Origin: Mycolicibacter virginiensis
GTDB lineage: Bacteria; Actinomycetota; Actinomycetes; Mycobacteriales; Mycobacteriaceae
Length of the DNA: 64,000 nt
Reading direction: 5' to 3'
Assembly: GCF_022374935.2 (NCBI RefSeq)
Contig: NZ_CP092430.2
Span: 4,526,001 to 4,590,000 of the forward strand
In this document: positions 8,655 through 20,077 of the stretch, one piece after another
How positions within the stretch are numbered: the first letter of the stretch is position 1
How the letters are laid out: every line of letters starts with the position of its first letter
Made by a program: the position numbers and the translations under genes
Notes under the pieces: generated by a model
Told to the model about the DNA's origin: nothing
Seen by the model: only the letters and a program-made list of their open reading frames with translations
Databases searched by the model: none

Positions 8655-10601
8655 TCAGTCGCCGCTGATCCGGCGGGCGCCCAGCTCGTTCTGCAGCAAC
8701 TCCAGGGCCACTTCTTCGGGGTCGCGGCGAGGCGGGGCACCGGAGGCGTCCGCCGTGTTTTCCAAAGCCTCGGCCAGCATGGCCTCCTCGTCGGCGCGGC
8801 GTGCCGACTCCATGTCGACCTGAGCGGGCGCCGCCGACTGGCCCGCGTCCGGAGCAGCAGGTCCGCCGGCCTCGCAGCGCACCCGCCAGTTCACCCCGAG
8901 GGCATCCTTGAGCGCTTCGATGATGACGTCGGCGTTGCGCTGCTCGGAAAGCCGCCGGGCCAGCGGGGCGGATTCGTGACTGAGCACCAGCGTGTTGCCG
9001 TCCACGGTGCGCACGGTCGCGCCGGCGAGCATCACCTCGGTGGTGCGGCTGCGCTGACGAACCTTGTCGCGCACTGTAGTCCACATCGCGCGCACGGCGG
9101 CGGCATCGGGCTCGCCCGGAGTGACCCCCGCAGCGGGTGCGGGTGCCGGAGGCGCTGCAGCGGGCGGCGGCGCGGGGGCCGGCGCGGGTGGTGCAGGGGG
9201 TTCGGGTTCGGGCACCGTCGCGGCGGGCGTCGGCACCGGCTCGGGAGTGGGTGCGGCGGCGGGCACCGGCGCAGGCGTGGGCGCGGCTGCGGGCTCAGCG
9301 GCCCGGGTAGAGCGACGGGTGAACTGCTTGGCGGGTGACGCGGCGGGCGGCTCTTGCGTGGCGGCAGCGGCCGGAGCCGGCGCGCTCGCGGCGGGCGCGG
9401 CGCCGGTCCGTACGGGTGCCGCCGGGATCGACATGTCCAGTCGGCCCTCGATGCGCTCGACCCGTTGCAGCAGTGCGGCTTCGGTGTCGGCGGCCGACGG
9501 CAGCAGCAGCCGGGCGCACACCACCTCCAGCAGCAACCGGGGAGCAGTCGCGCCGCGCATCTCGCCGAGGCCGGCGTGCACCACCTCGGCATAGCGGGCC
9601 AAGGTCGCCGGGCCCAGCCGGGCGGCCTGCTCATACATCCGCTCCAGCATGTCTTCGGGCGCGTCGACCACACCCTTGGCGACCGCGTCGGGGACCGCCT
9701 GCAGCACGATCAGGTCCCGAAAACGCTCCAGCAGGTCGATGGCGAACCGGCGCGGGTCGTGGCCGGCGTCAACGACCGCCTCCACCGCTCCGAACAGCGA
9801 TGCGGCGTCCCCGGCGGCCAAGGCGTCGACCGCCTCGTCGATCAGCGCGACATCGGTGGCCCCCAACAGACCCAGCGCCCGTTGATAGTGGACGTGGTCA
9901 ATGCCGTTCTCGTCTTTCTCCGAGCCGGCCAGCAGCTGGTCGAGCACCGAGAGGGTGTCACGCGGCGAGCCGCCACCGGCACGGATCACCAAGGGATACA
10001 CCGCGTCGTCGACGGCGACCTGCTCCTGCTCGCAGATTCGGCCGATCAGCTCGCGCATGGTTCGCGGCGCAAGCAGCCGGAACGGGTAGTGGTGGGTACG
10101 CGACCGAATGGTCGGCAACACCTTCTCCGGTTCGGTGGTGGCGAACACGAAGATCAGGTGGTCGGGCGGCTCCTCGACGATCTTGAGCAGCGCGTTGAAA
10201 CCCGCGGTGGTCACCATGTGCGCTTCGTCGATGATGAAGATCCGGTAGCGCGACTGGGCGGGTGCGTAGAAGGCGCGATCGCGCAGATCGCGGGTGTCGT
10301 CGACGCCACCGTGGCTGGCCGCGTCGAGTTCGACGACGTCGATGCTGCCCGGGCCGTTGGGGGCCAACGCCACGCACGAGTCACACGTTCCGCACGGCGT
10401 CGGCGTCGGCCCCTGCGCACAATTCAGCGATCGGGCCAGGATGCGCGCCGACGAGGTCTTGCCGCAGCCGCGCGGTCCCGAAAACAGGTAGGCGTGGTTG
10501 ATCCGGCCCGCCGACAACGCGGTGCACAGGGGTTCGGTGACGTGCTCCTGCCCCACCACTTCGGCGAAGGATGCCGGCCGGTATTTGCGGTAGAGCGCCA
10601 C
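8655..10601 (-). CDS. dnaX: DNA polymerase III subunit gamma/tau
   Basis: 648 residues starting MALYRKYRPASFAEVVGQEH. Walker A GPRGCGKTSSA (about 43-53), a four-cysteine zinc module (NCAQG...CGTCDSC), Walker B IIDEAHMV and the sensor region FATTEPEKVLPTIRSRTHHY define the clamp-loader ATPase. Domain III is followed by an Ala/Pro-rich linker of about 110 residues and a C-terminal tau-like domain. It loads the sliding clamp and couples polymerase cores at the fork. No obvious slippery frameshift heptamer was searched for systematically. The gene is followed on its right by the CHAP and aspC genes on the same strand. Confidence 0.95.
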   Translation of the reverse strand: MALYRKYRPASFAEVVGQEHVTEPLCTALSAGRINHAYLFSGPRGCGKTSSARILARSLNCAQGPTPTPCGTCDSCVALAPNGPGSIDVVELDAASHGGVDDTRDLRDRAFYAPAQSRYRIFIIDEAHMVTTAGFNALLKIVEEPPDHLIFVFATTEPEKVLPTIRSRTHHYPFRLLAPRTMRELIGRICEQEQVAVDDAVYPLVIRAGGGSPRDTLSVLDQLLAGSEKDENGIDHVHYQRALGLLGATDVALIDEAVDALAAGDAASLFGAVEAVVDAGHDPRRFAIDLLERFRDLIVLQAVPDAVAKGVVDAPEDMLERMYEQAARLGPATLARYAEVVHAGLGEMRGATAPRLLLEVVCARLLLPSAADTEAALLQRVERIEGRLDMSIPAAPVRTGAAPAASAPAPAAAATQEPPAASPAKQFTRRSTRAAEPAAAPTPAPVPAAAPTPEPVPTPAATVPEPEPPAPPAPAPAPPPAAAPPAPAPAAGVTPGEPDAAAVRAMWTTVRDKVRQRSRTTEVMLAGATVRTVDGNTLVLSHESAPLARRLSEQRNADVIIEALKDALGVNWRVRCEAGGPAAPDAGQSAAPAQVDMESARRADEEAMLAEALENTADASGAPPRRDPEEVALELLQNELGARRISGD

Positions 10602-10655
10602 GCCAGCAGGGTACTTGCTCGGCCCGACGACGGTGCAGGCCCGGCAGCCGAAGCG

Positions 10656-11276
10656 CTACGGCTTCGGGCGCAGATACCCCAGCGTGTTCCACATGGGGCT
10701 GACGTCACGCCAGTTCAGCGTCACGAACAACCGGCCACTGGAGTTCTGTTCGGCGACCTCGTACTGAAGCAGGCTGCCGCTGCCGCGCACGGCCGTGACG
10801 ACCCCGGCATGCCCGTGTTCACTGACATACCCACCGGGACCGTAGACCACGACGTCCCCGACCTGCGGTGCGTTCAGGCCGCCGTCGAACGGCACCTGGT
10901 CGAAGTATTGGCCCAGACCATTGGTGGCGAAATGCTCGTAGAGATCGAAGGCATTGCCGCTGGGGTCTCTATTTCGCCATGAACCCAGCGCCTGAATGTA
11001 TTGCTGCACGAGCGGGTAGCACTGGCCGTCGCCGTACATCACCGGATTTCCCAGTGCGCCCTCGGCGGCATCGCGGCGGAAGCGGTCGAGTTCCTCGACG
11101 GCCCGCGCCGGCAGCGCCGGGGCCTGGTCGGCCGCGGGGGCCGCATCGAGTGCCGCCGCGGGGGCCGGCACCGGCTTGGGTTCGACGGGCGGGCCCGGCA
11201 GCGCGTGGGCCGCGGGGACCGCACTCAGCGCTATGAAGGCCGCCGCCACCGCCACCCGGCCGCAGATTCCGGGCAT
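10656..11276 (-). CDS. Secreted CHAP-domain protein (putative peptidoglycan amidase/endopeptidase)
   Basis: 206 residues from ATG 11276. Signal peptide (about 1-25, cut near AHA), an Ala/Pro linker, then a CHAP domain: catalytic Cys in GDGQCYPLVQQY (about 86) and catalytic His in SEHGHAGVV (about 155). GDVVVYGPGG between them is typical. It probably cuts peptidoglycan cross-bridges or stems outside the membrane. The start lies one base after the aspC stop, so it is likely co-transcribed with aspC. A longer frame extending into aspC is a shadow. Confidence 0.8.
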   Translation of the reverse strand: MPGICGRVAVAAAFIALSAVPAAHALPGPPVEPKPVPAPAAALDAAPAADQAPALPARAVEELDRFRRDAAEGALGNPVMYGDGQCYPLVQQYIQALGSWRNRDPSGNAFDLYEHFATNGLGQYFDQVPFDGGLNAPQVGDVVVYGPGGYVSEHGHAGVVTAVRGSGSLLQYEVAEQNSSGRLFVTLNWRDVSPMWNTLGYLRPKP

Positions 11277-11277
11277 G

Positions 11278-13137
<1,860 letters not shown>

Positions 13138-13142
13138 CACCC

Positions 13143-13192
13143 GATTCAGGTGCGGCCGGACCGAAAGATCGAGGTCCGGTCGCACCTGAATC
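13143..13192 (+). terminator. Strong hairpin after tRNA-Ser(GGA)
   Basis: GATTCAGGTGCG (13143-13154) pairs perfectly with CGCACCTGAATC (13181-13192), and the inner CGGACC pairs with GGTCCG around a GAAAGATCGA loop. There is no U-run after it, which is common for mycobacterial intrinsic terminators. It would end the tRNA transcript before lucA. Confidence 0.75.
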
Positions 13193-13218
13193 ACTAGCTG
13201 ACGAGCATGGGAGGTGGC

Positions 13219-13959
13219 GTGAGTCGTACCGTCGCCACGGTTTGGCACGCGTCGCTCTCGACTCTCGCCGCCATCCTGTATTTCCTCTTTGTCCTGCCGC
13301 GGTGGTGGGAGCTGACCGGCTTCAGCCCGCACGTGCTAGGCACCGTGATGCGAGTCCTCCTCGGACTGCTGGTCGGGGCGATGGCCCTGCCCGTGGCCGC
13401 GGTGTTGAAGCAGTCCCGCAAGCCCGAGTACGGCACCCCGCAGCTTGCGCTGTCGCTGCGGACCGGCTCGATCGTGGCGCATCTGGTGGCCGCAGCGTTG
13501 ATCGCCGGCACCGCGGTCAGTGAGATCTGGTTGTCGCTGGACAGCTTCGGCGTGTGGCTGTTCGGGATCTACGGCGCCGCAGCCGCGATCGCCCTGTTGG
13601 GGATCGGCGCGTTCTACCTGGCGTTCGTCGCCGAACTCCCGCCGCCGCCGCCCAAACCGATCAAGCCCAAGGCCGAGAAGCAGCCCAAGGGAGGGCGTCG
13701 CCGGGGCAAGAAGTCCGGCGACGCAAAGGCCGAGGACTCCGAAGACGCCGAAGACACTGAGGCCTCGGCAGACGCTGAAGGCGACGACGAGTCCGACGAC
13801 GAGTCCGACGACAACGCCGGCGCTGACGCCGAGGTCGATGACGAGCCTGAGGCCACCGAGATCGTCGAGTCGACGGGCGAAGAAGCAGGCGAGTCAGCCC
13901 CAACCGACGAGGCCAAGTTGCGCCCGTCCGGCAAGCGCCGGGCGAAAAAGGGCCAGTAA
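13219..13959 (+). CDS. lucA: LucA-like membrane protein (Rv3723 type)
   Basis: About 246 residues. GTG 13219 is preferred because GGAGG lies 4 bp upstream; an in-frame ATG at 13207 would add four residues but has no ribosome site. Four hydrophobic segments (about residues 8-30, 37-60, 85-105, 112-135) are followed by a basic PPPPKPIKPKAEKQPKG hinge and a long acidic tail rich in Glu/Asp, ending in basic residues. LucA of M. tuberculosis stabilises Mce1 and Mce4 complexes for fatty-acid and cholesterol uptake. The assignment rests on topology, length and position next to ffs/tRNA-Ser/aspC. Confidence 0.78.
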   Translation: MSRTVATVWHASLSTLAAILYFLFVLPRWWELTGFSPHVLGTVMRVLLGLLVGAMALPVAAVLKQSRKPEYGTPQLALSLRTGSIVAHLVAAALIAGTAVSEIWLSLDSFGVWLFGIYGAAAAIALLGIGAFYLAFVAELPPPPPKPIKPKAEKQPKGGRRRGKKSGDAKAEDSEDAEDTEASADAEGDDESDDESDDNAGADAEVDDEPEATEIVESTGEEAGESAPTDEAKLRPSGKRRAKKGQ

Positions 13960-13989
13960 GCCCGATCCGCCGCGGCTACCCTGTTCGCT

Positions 13990-15327
13990 ATGGCCGAGAA
14001 CCTCGGCGGTGCCTTCGCGGATGCGGCGCGCGCGCGTGAAGAGGAGCTCGCGAACCGGCTGGCCACATCGGTAGCAGCCGACAAGGAGCTCCAGACGATC
14101 CTGCAGCAGGCCGTACGCAACGCTGTGAGTTCACGGCAACGCCTCGACGCCATCGAGGCCGAGATCCGCGAATCGGCCGCCACCTGGCCAGGACTGGACA
14201 CCCCCACCGGCTCCCGCCAATTCCAGCGATTCCTCACCGCCAAGACCCGCGAGATCCACCGGGTGGTCTCCGACGCCGCCGCCGACAGCCGGCACCGGTC
14301 GCAGCTGGCGCAGACCCTGACCAACCACTACAAGCTGGGCAGCGGCGAGGATGGCCAGGATCCGCATATCCGGCTGGTGGACAACACAATCCCGACTGAC
14401 GGGCAGCAGCCCCGCGATCCCACCATCGCCGGCGTGGGCAGTCCGCCGATGCCGGAGAAGCAGGATGGTTCGCCGTATGACCTGGGTGCGACGATCCCGG
14501 GCACCGGCATCGTCATCACCGGCGACCCGGAGAGCGGCCACCCCCGGTTGCACACCCCCGGCAAGCCCGACATCGATAACCCGTTCCCCGTCGACGAGGG
14601 TTTCCGGGCGCTGCCGACCGGCACCGCCGTCGGCCCCGACGGCCAGCAATATGCCTTCTACAGTGTGCGGCCCTACGGGCTCGGCACTTCGCCCGAGAAT
14701 TACATCGCGCCGGAATCGCGGGTCCAGAATCTGGCCGATCCGGCAACGGATTTGGGGCCGCTGCTGGGCACCCCGCTCGGTTCGGACACCAAGGTGGGCA
14801 TCTCTCAGGCCAGCGGCGTCTACGACCCGGCATCCGGAACGATGATGATCGTCGGCAACGTCGGCCAGGACGGTCAGCGCGCCCTGTGGCAGTCGGCCCC
14901 GGTAGCCGCCGGTGACCCGCCGAATGCCTGGATGAACAGCCTGCACGAGGTCGGCACCTTCAACAATCTCGGTCCGGCCGATCGGGAGAATCAGATTGTG
15001 TCACTGCCCCAGGGCGGGTATCTGTTGGCCAGCGCCAGCGACGACGGCCAGGTCGTGGGGGTCACCGCGGGCAGCCCGCAGGGGCTGCTGCAAGCTCCCT
15101 CACAAGACCTCACCGGCCCCGGATTCATCCCGAGCCCCGGTAATCAGCCGGCCGTTCCGTACGGGCCGAGCATCGTCAACGTCGAGACGCTTCCCAACGG
15201 CCAAGAGCAGGTCACGATGCGAGTCAGCACGTGGCCGACGCCTGAAGGCTGGCCGACCGGGCCGGACGCCCCGCCACCGCCCTATCACCCGCGGACCTAC
15301 ACCACCACGTTCAACATCAACCGGTAG
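13990..15327 (+). CDS. Mycobacterial protein with DUF4226-like helical N-terminus
   Basis: 445 residues. The first 100 form charged amphipathic helices (RAREEELANRLATSVAADKE, LDAIEAEIRE), like the DUF4226 region in mycobacterial proteins often linked to type VII secretion. The remainder is rich in Pro/Gly with repeated beta-type segments (GVYDPASGTMMIVGNVG, LPQGGYLLASASDDGQVVGV) that may form a small propeller-like domain. No signal peptide or membrane segment is seen. It starts 30 bp after lucA on the same strand, so it may share a transcript. The function is unknown. Confidence 0.7.
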   Translation: MAENLGGAFADAARAREEELANRLATSVAADKELQTILQQAVRNAVSSRQRLDAIEAEIRESAATWPGLDTPTGSRQFQRFLTAKTREIHRVVSDAAADSRHRSQLAQTLTNHYKLGSGEDGQDPHIRLVDNTIPTDGQQPRDPTIAGVGSPPMPEKQDGSPYDLGATIPGTGIVITGDPESGHPRLHTPGKPDIDNPFPVDEGFRALPTGTAVGPDGQQYAFYSVRPYGLGTSPENYIAPESRVQNLADPATDLGPLLGTPLGSDTKVGISQASGVYDPASGTMMIVGNVGQDGQRALWQSAPVAAGDPPNAWMNSLHEVGTFNNLGPADRENQIVSLPQGGYLLASASDDGQVVGVTAGSPQGLLQAPSQDLTGPGFIPSPGNQPAVPYGPSIVNVETLPNGQEQVTMRVSTWPTPEGWPTGPDAPPPPYHPRTYTTTFNINR

Positions 15328-15365
15328 CGCAGGCGGGGCCTTGAAAGCCCGAGGAGCCGGAGAGC

Positions 15366-15929
15366 CTAGAACGCCGTGCTGCCCGACGGGCTCAGCACGA
15401 AGCCGTGATGCCCCAGAGAGGTGTCCAGGCAGGCGACAAGCTGGTCGGTGCCCACCGCGCAGGTGACGTTGCCGTACGACAACTTCTGCCCGACGCCCAG
15501 GAAGGCTCCGTTGGAGAATTGGCGGCCACAGCCGGTCGATTCGCGGTTCAGCCGCAGACCCGCCGCGCCCTGCGAGCGCACCGTCCCGATCACACAGCCG
15601 CCGGGCACTGGGGCGCCCGAGCCCAGCGGCGCGTTGGCCAAGCCCGGCATATCGCCGTCGCACATGATGGCCTGCGACGATCCCGCGGGCGGGTCGACGG
15701 CGTCGAACTGGCAGGCGACGTTGTAGGGCGTGGAGAAGTTCACCCAGCGCCCCGGCCCCTTGGGGCCCGTCGAGATGTAGTTGTCCACCGGGACCGCGGT
15801 GAAGTCGTCGAAGTTGGGGAACCCCGCAGGTTGCGCGCCCGCCGGTAACCCCGGAGCCCCGAGAAACAAGCCGCCCGCCGCGCCGGCGACGAGCAGAACC
15901 CGCATGACTCGACGGGTGGAACCGTTCAT
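15366..15929 (-). CDS. Secreted protein of unknown function, cysteine-containing
   Basis: 187 residues. N-terminal signal peptide (RRVMRVLLVAGAAGGLFLGA, cut near AGAQPAG). The mature part is all-beta in character with six cysteines (ACQFD, IMCDG, GGCVIG, TGCGR, VTCAVG, ACLD), suggesting three disulfides in the cell wall or medium. Mycobacteria have several similar small exported proteins without assigned function. Its start is about 10 bp after the stop of the next secreted-protein gene, so the two are likely co-transcribed. Confidence 0.7.
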   Translation of the reverse strand: MNGSTRRVMRVLLVAGAAGGLFLGAPGLPAGAQPAGFPNFDDFTAVPVDNYISTGPKGPGRWVNFSTPYNVACQFDAVDPPAGSSQAIMCDGDMPGLANAPLGSGAPVPGGCVIGTVRSQGAAGLRLNRESTGCGRQFSNGAFLGVGQKLSYGNVTCAVGTDQLVACLDTSLGHHGFVLSPSGSTAF

Positions 15930-15939
15930 CGGTCTCCTG

Positions 15940-16431
15940 TTACGGCTTGGGGGCCCAGTCCCACACCGACATGTCGTCGCGCGGGTACTGACTGCAGGCC
16001 TCGGTCGACTTGGCGACGACGCCCTTGTTGTTGAAGAAGATCTTGGCGTGGTTGGGCCACGACACCGTCAGCGGGTCGGCGAAATTGGTTGCCAACTCCT
16101 CGGAGTAGGCCCGGCGCTGATCGGGGTTCAGCGAGAAGAACCAGTGCATCTTGTCGATGGTGGCCTGCTGCACCTGGACCGGCTTGTTGTGCATGTCGAT
16201 CATGTAGCGCTCGTAGTAGATCGGCGACAGATCGCGGCTGGCGGCCAGCATCTGCTCGGCGCTGCAGTCGGTGCGAATCACGCGACGCGGGATCGGGAAG
16301 TCGTCGGTCGCGTCGGCGGAGGCGGTGGCGGGCAACAGCACCGCGGCCACGGCTGCGCCGGCGGCGGCAGCGGTCACGACGATGCCCCGCAGAATCGAGC
16401 GGTGCGTACGCATGGAGTCCACTGTAGCCAT
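15940..16431 (-). CDS. Secreted protein, DUF5078-like
   Basis: 163 residues. Signal peptide (about residues 12-40, ending TASADATDD). The mature part [48 protein letters not shown] and a second Cys near the end ([10 protein letters not shown]) match a family of small exported mycobacterial proteins that I associate with DUF5078. Function unknown. An AT-rich upstream stretch with direct repeats (16560-16585) is a candidate promoter region. ATGs at 16431 and 16413 are both possible. Confidence 0.7.
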   Translation of the reverse strand: MATVDSMRTHRSILRGIVVTAAAAGAAVAAVLLPATASADATDDFPIPRRVIRTDCSAEQMLAASRDLSPIYYERYMIDMHNKPVQVQQATIDKMHWFFSLNPDQRRAYSEELATNFADPLTVSWPNHAKIFFNNKGVVAKSTEACSQYPRDDMSVWDWAPKP

Positions 16432-16559
16432 TCCCCCGGTCCTTTCACTCCGTCAGTTTTCGGACGCTAAACCCGCCGGTGAGACCACTGAGTCGGGTGA
16501 AGCAGGTGAGGCGAATGCGCCAGCAAATGGCCGCTCAGCCATTCGAACTCAGTAAGCAA

Positions 16560-16585
16560 TGCTACATAACTTTAGTCATGCTACC
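16560..16585. repeat. Short direct repeats in the AT-rich upstream region of the secreted-protein pair
   Basis: ATGCTAC occurs at 16560-16566 and 16579-16585, a 19-bp period, in the only AT-rich patch nearby. The region lies about 130 bp before the 16431 start and just past the mmpL stop. It may be an activator or repressor site; the regulator is unknown. Confidence 0.35.
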
Positions 16586-16629
16586 TAATTGGTTTTCTGG
16601 CCCCTGAGCATGCGATCGCTCACATCCGG

Positions 16630-19530
16630 CTACCGGTTGTGGGCCAGCTCCTCGGTGTCATCCCTGCGCGCGAGGGCGGCAGCTTCTCGATGCCGGGCGG
16701 CTTTCCCGCCGACGTGCGGCAGCACGTTGATCGGCCACCAGAACCAGCGCCCCAGCAGCGCCGCGATCGACGGCGTCATGAATGCCCGCACGATCAACGT
16801 GTCGAACATCAGCCCCAATCCGATAGTGGTGCCGATCTGTCCGATGATGCGCAGGTCACTGACCGCCATCGACGTCATGGTGAAGGCGAACACCAGCCCG
16901 GCCGACGTCACCACCTTCCCGGTGCCGCCCATCGCGCGGATGATGCCGGTATGTAGGCCGGCGTGGATCTCCTCTTTGAACCGGGCCACCAATAGCAGGT
17001 TGTAGTCGGAGCCCACCGCCAGCAGGATGATGACCGACATCACCAGCACCAGCCAGTGCAACTGCATGCCGATGAGGTACTGCCAGAACAGCACCGACAG
17101 CCCGAACGACGCACCCAGCGACAACGCCACGGTGCCGACGATCACCAACGCCGCGATCAGGGCGCGGGTGATCAGCAACATGATGATGAAAATCAGGCAC
17201 AGCGAGGCGATTCCGGCGATCAGCAGGTCGTAGTTGGAACCGTCGTGCATGTCCTTGAACAGCGACGCCGTCCCGCCGAGATAGATCTTGGCGTCTTCGA
17301 GCGGCGTGCCCTTGAGCGCTTCCTCGGCCGCGACACGGATCTTGTCGATGTGCGAAATGCCTTCGGCCGTAGCCGGATTGCCCCGGTGCGAGATCATCAT
17401 TCGGACGGCCTTGCCATCCGGGGAGATGAACATTTTCATGGCCCGCTTGAAGTCCGGGTTTTCGAACACCTCCGGCGGCAGGTAGAACGAATCGTCGTTC
17501 TTGGATTCGTCGAACGCCTTACCCATCGCGGTGGCGTTGTCGCTCATCTCGTCCATCTGATCGAAGATCCCGGACATGGTGCTGTGCATCGTCAGCATCA
17601 TGGTCCGCATGGTCTCCATGGTGTCGATCATCGGCGGGAAGGTGGTCAGCATCTGCGGCATCAGGGCGTCCATGTCAGCCATGTGCGCGATCATCTTGTC
17701 CATGCTCTCGCTCATCGGATCAACGCTGTCGACCATGTCGAACGCCGAGCGCAGCGAGAAGCAGATCGGGATGTCGTAGCAGTGCGGTTCCCAGTAGAAG
17801 TAATTGCGGATCGGCCGCCAGAAGTCTTCGAAATCGGCGATGTGGTCCCGGATCTCGTAGATCTGGCCCTGTAGGTCATCCATGTCGACGACCATCTCGT
17901 GGGTGGTGTTGGCCAATTGCGTCATGTAGCCCAGCATCTGGCGCATGGTGGCGATGGTCTGCTCCATGGCCTCGGCCTGGGTGAGCATGTCATCCATGCG
18001 CTTCTTCTGGAACTGCATGGTCTGCAGCTGGCCGGCGTTCTGCATGCTGATCTGGAACGGGATCGAGGTGTGTTCCAGCGGGGTGCCCTGCGGGCGGGTG
18101 ATCGCCTGAACCCGGGAGATCCCGACGACTTTGAACACCGACTTGGCCAGCTTGTCGATGATCAGGAAGTCCGACGGGTTGCGCATGTCGTGGTCGGACT
18201 CGATCAGCAGTATCTCGGGCATCATCCGGGACTGCGAGAAGTGCCGGTCTGCTGCGGCGAATCCCTCGTTGGCGGGGATGTCGGTGGGAATGTACTTCCG
18301 GTCGTCGTAGGCCGGCTGATACCCCGGCAGCGTCAGTAGGCCGACGGCCGCGACTGCCAAGGAGGCGACCAGAACCGGGCCCGGCCAGCGGACGATCACC
18401 GTCGCCACCCGCCGCCACCCGCGGGTGCTCGTCGCGCGCTTGGGGTCGAACAGGCCAAACCGGCTACCGACCGTGATGATCGCCGGGCCCAGCGTCAACG
18501 CTGCGATGACCGAGATGAGCATGCCCACCGCGCACGGGATACCCAGCGTGACGAAGTAGGGCATCCGGGTGAAGTGCAGGCAGAACACCGCTCCGGCGAT
18601 GGTCAGGCCCGAGCCCAGGATGACGTGCGCGACGCCTTCAAAAGCCGTGTAGTACGCCGATTCCCGGTCTTCGCCGGCTTGGCGCGCCTCGTGGTAACGG
18701 CCGATCAGGAAGATCGCGTAGTCGGTGCCGGCGGCGATCGCCAGCGAGACCAGCAGGTTGACGGCGAACGTGGTCAACCCGACCCAGTGGTGGTGGCCCA
18801 TGAACGCCACCACGCCGCTGGCGGCGTTGAGCTCCATGTAGACCATGCCCAGCAGCAGCACCACCGTGATGATCGACCGGTAGACGAGCAACAGCATGGT
18901 CAGGATCACCAGGATGGTGACCACCATCATCTTGAACATCGACTTGTCGCCGGCGTGGTTCATGTCCTTGGCCAGCGCCGCGGTGCCGGTCACGTAGACC
19001 GTCAGCCCGGGCGGGGCCTGGACCGAGTCCACGATCTGGCGAACGGATTCGACGGAGTCGTTCGCCGCCGCCTGGCCGATGTTGCCGACCAGGTTCAGTT
19101 GCACGTACGTCGCTCGGCCGTCGGGGCTTTGGGCGCCCACGGCAGTCATCGGGTCACCCCAGAAGTCCTGCACGTGCTGAACGTGTGCGGTGTCGGCCTT
19201 GAGCTTCTCGACCACTTCGGCGTAGTACTCGTGCTCGGCATCGCCCAGCTCGTGGTCGGACTCCAGCACGACCATCGCGGTGCTGTCGGAGTCCGACTCC
19301 TGGAAGACCCTGCCCATCTCGGTCATGGCCTGCATGGACGGGGCGTCTTTAGGACTCGCCGAAACGGCGTTCTGCTTGCCGACCTCCTCCAGTGGCGGGA
19401 CGGTGGCGACGAGTACCGCGATCAGCGCCAACCACGCCAGGATGATCGGTATGGCGAACCGGCGGATGGTCCGCGCGATGAACGGTCGCTGCGGTTGGAC
19501 GCCGGCGCCGTGGGTGCCGGGCTGGCTCAT
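16630..19530 (-). CDS. mmpL4: MmpL family RND transporter (MmpL4 type)
   Basis: 966 residues, normal for the MmpL4/5 group. The layout is one N-terminal membrane segment ([18 protein letters not shown]), a large periplasmic loop, a five-segment block, a second very long methionine-rich coiled loop (about 470-680, repeated M-x-x-M heptads), then five C-terminal segments. Family motifs include [14 protein letters not shown] and [15 protein letters not shown], which carry the proton-relay Asp-Tyr pairs. MmpL4/5 with MmpS export siderophores or glycolipids. The ATG overlaps the mmpS stop by 4 bp, so translation is coupled. The MmpS partner's close match to MmpS4 sets the subgroup. Confidence 0.88.
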   Translation of the reverse strand: MSQPGTHGAGVQPQRPFIARTIRRFAIPIILAWLALIAVLVATVPPLEEVGKQNAVSASPKDAPSMQAMTEMGRVFQESDSDSTAMVVLESDHELGDAEHEYYAEVVEKLKADTAHVQHVQDFWGDPMTAVGAQSPDGRATYVQLNLVGNIGQAAANDSVESVRQIVDSVQAPPGLTVYVTGTAALAKDMNHAGDKSMFKMMVVTILVILTMLLLVYRSIITVVLLLGMVYMELNAASGVVAFMGHHHWVGLTTFAVNLLVSLAIAAGTDYAIFLIGRYHEARQAGEDRESAYYTAFEGVAHVILGSGLTIAGAVFCLHFTRMPYFVTLGIPCAVGMLISVIAALTLGPAIITVGSRFGLFDPKRATSTRGWRRVATVIVRWPGPVLVASLAVAAVGLLTLPGYQPAYDDRKYIPTDIPANEGFAAADRHFSQSRMMPEILLIESDHDMRNPSDFLIIDKLAKSVFKVVGISRVQAITRPQGTPLEHTSIPFQISMQNAGQLQTMQFQKKRMDDMLTQAEAMEQTIATMRQMLGYMTQLANTTHEMVVDMDDLQGQIYEIRDHIADFEDFWRPIRNYFYWEPHCYDIPICFSLRSAFDMVDSVDPMSESMDKMIAHMADMDALMPQMLTTFPPMIDTMETMRTMMLTMHSTMSGIFDQMDEMSDNATAMGKAFDESKNDDSFYLPPEVFENPDFKRAMKMFISPDGKAVRMMISHRGNPATAEGISHIDKIRVAAEEALKGTPLEDAKIYLGGTASLFKDMHDGSNYDLLIAGIASLCLIFIIMLLITRALIAALVIVGTVALSLGASFGLSVLFWQYLIGMQLHWLVLVMSVIILLAVGSDYNLLLVARFKEEIHAGLHTGIIRAMGGTGKVVTSAGLVFAFTMTSMAVSDLRIIGQIGTTIGLGLMFDTLIVRAFMTPSIAALLGRWFWWPINVLPHVGGKAARHREAAALARRDDTEELAHNR

Positions 19531-19958
19531 GCCGCCTTCAACAGGCAGAAGGTGTAGGCGTTGACCTCGTTGGAGATCCGTTCCGCCTTCACTTCTCCGT
19601 CCACCGCGATGCGACAGCCGATGCTGTTGCTATTGCCTTGGGCCATGATGCTTCCCACTACCGCGGGAAGGGTGGTGACGATTTCGAGGTGCCACGGCAG
19701 AGTGGCGTCGGAGACACGCTGCGGTTCGGAGTTGACGTCGAAGTAGCTGATGTCGGCCACCGTTCCTGGCGGGCCGAAGATTTCGTAGGTCAACCGCTTG
19801 GGGTTGAACGGCTTGGTTTCGTCGTTCTGGCCGTCGGAATACGAGGGGCGCTTCTCGGAGCCGAACAGGCCGTGGATGCGCGTCACGGCGAATGCGGCGA
19901 CACAGACCACCGCCAAGATCACCAGGGGTATCCACACCCGGCTCAGTACCTTGAAAAT
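19527..19958 (-). CDS. mmpS4: MmpS4-like membrane accessory protein, probable ATT start
   Basis: 143 residues if started at ATT 19958-19956. GAGGGG (19970-19965) lies exactly 6 bp upstream, and the resulting N-terminus ([18 protein letters not shown]) lines up with MmpS4/5 N-termini as I recall them. In-frame GTG 20021 and TTG 20006 would place the start upstream of the probable -10 (TAGGGT, 19995-19990) and add residues with no hydrophobic or family pattern. One membrane anchor is followed by a periplasmic domain with [20 protein letters not shown] and [11 protein letters not shown], close to MmpS4. It assists its MmpL in siderophore or lipid export. Confidence 0.85.
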   Translation of the reverse strand: MFKVLSRVWIPLVILAVVCVAAFAVTRIHGLFGSEKRPSYSDGQNDETKPFNPKRLTYEIFGPPGTVADISYFDVNSEPQRVSDATLPWHLEIVTTLPAVVGSIMAQGNSNSIGCRIAVDGEVKAERISNEVNAYTFCLLKAA

Positions 19959-20006
19959 CGAAGTCCCCTCACACCAGCAAGCTTTGGATACCCTAACCCA
20001 CGTCAA

Positions 20007-20022
20007 CGTGCGTAAACGCACG
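20007..20022. promoter_or_regulatory. Palindromic operator upstream of mmpS
   Basis: CGTGCGT-AA-ACGCACG is a perfect palindrome with 7-bp arms. It overlaps the expected -35 region of the mmpS promoter, just upstream of TAGGGT (19995-19990, minus strand). The same ACGCAC/GTGCGT half-sites appear in the second site at 20048-20066, so both are probably bound by the adjacent TetR protein. Confidence 0.72.
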
Positions 20023-20047
20023 CTACAGCACTCCCACGGAGGGCCGC

Positions 20048-20066
20048 AACGCACATCATGTGCGTT
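20048..20066. promoter_or_regulatory. Palindromic operator overlapping the tetR promoter
   Basis: AACGCACA-TCA-TGTGCGTT has perfect 8-bp arms. It ends just before TATCCT (20066-20071), a -10 placed 6 bp before GTG 20078. Binding here would block transcription of the regulator gene, giving autorepression. Confidence 0.72.
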
Positions 20067-20077
20067 ATCCTCGCGCT

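Noticed and set aside
19959..20054. MmpS starting at the upstream ATG, GTG or TTG
   Set aside because: Those starts lie at or above the predicted promoter and inside or next to the operator, and the extra residues have no MmpS-like pattern.
20060..20077. TetR starting at ATG 20060
   Set aside because: This ATG is inside the operator palindrome and before the TATCCT -10; GTG 20078 fits a leaderless start and the usual N-terminal length.
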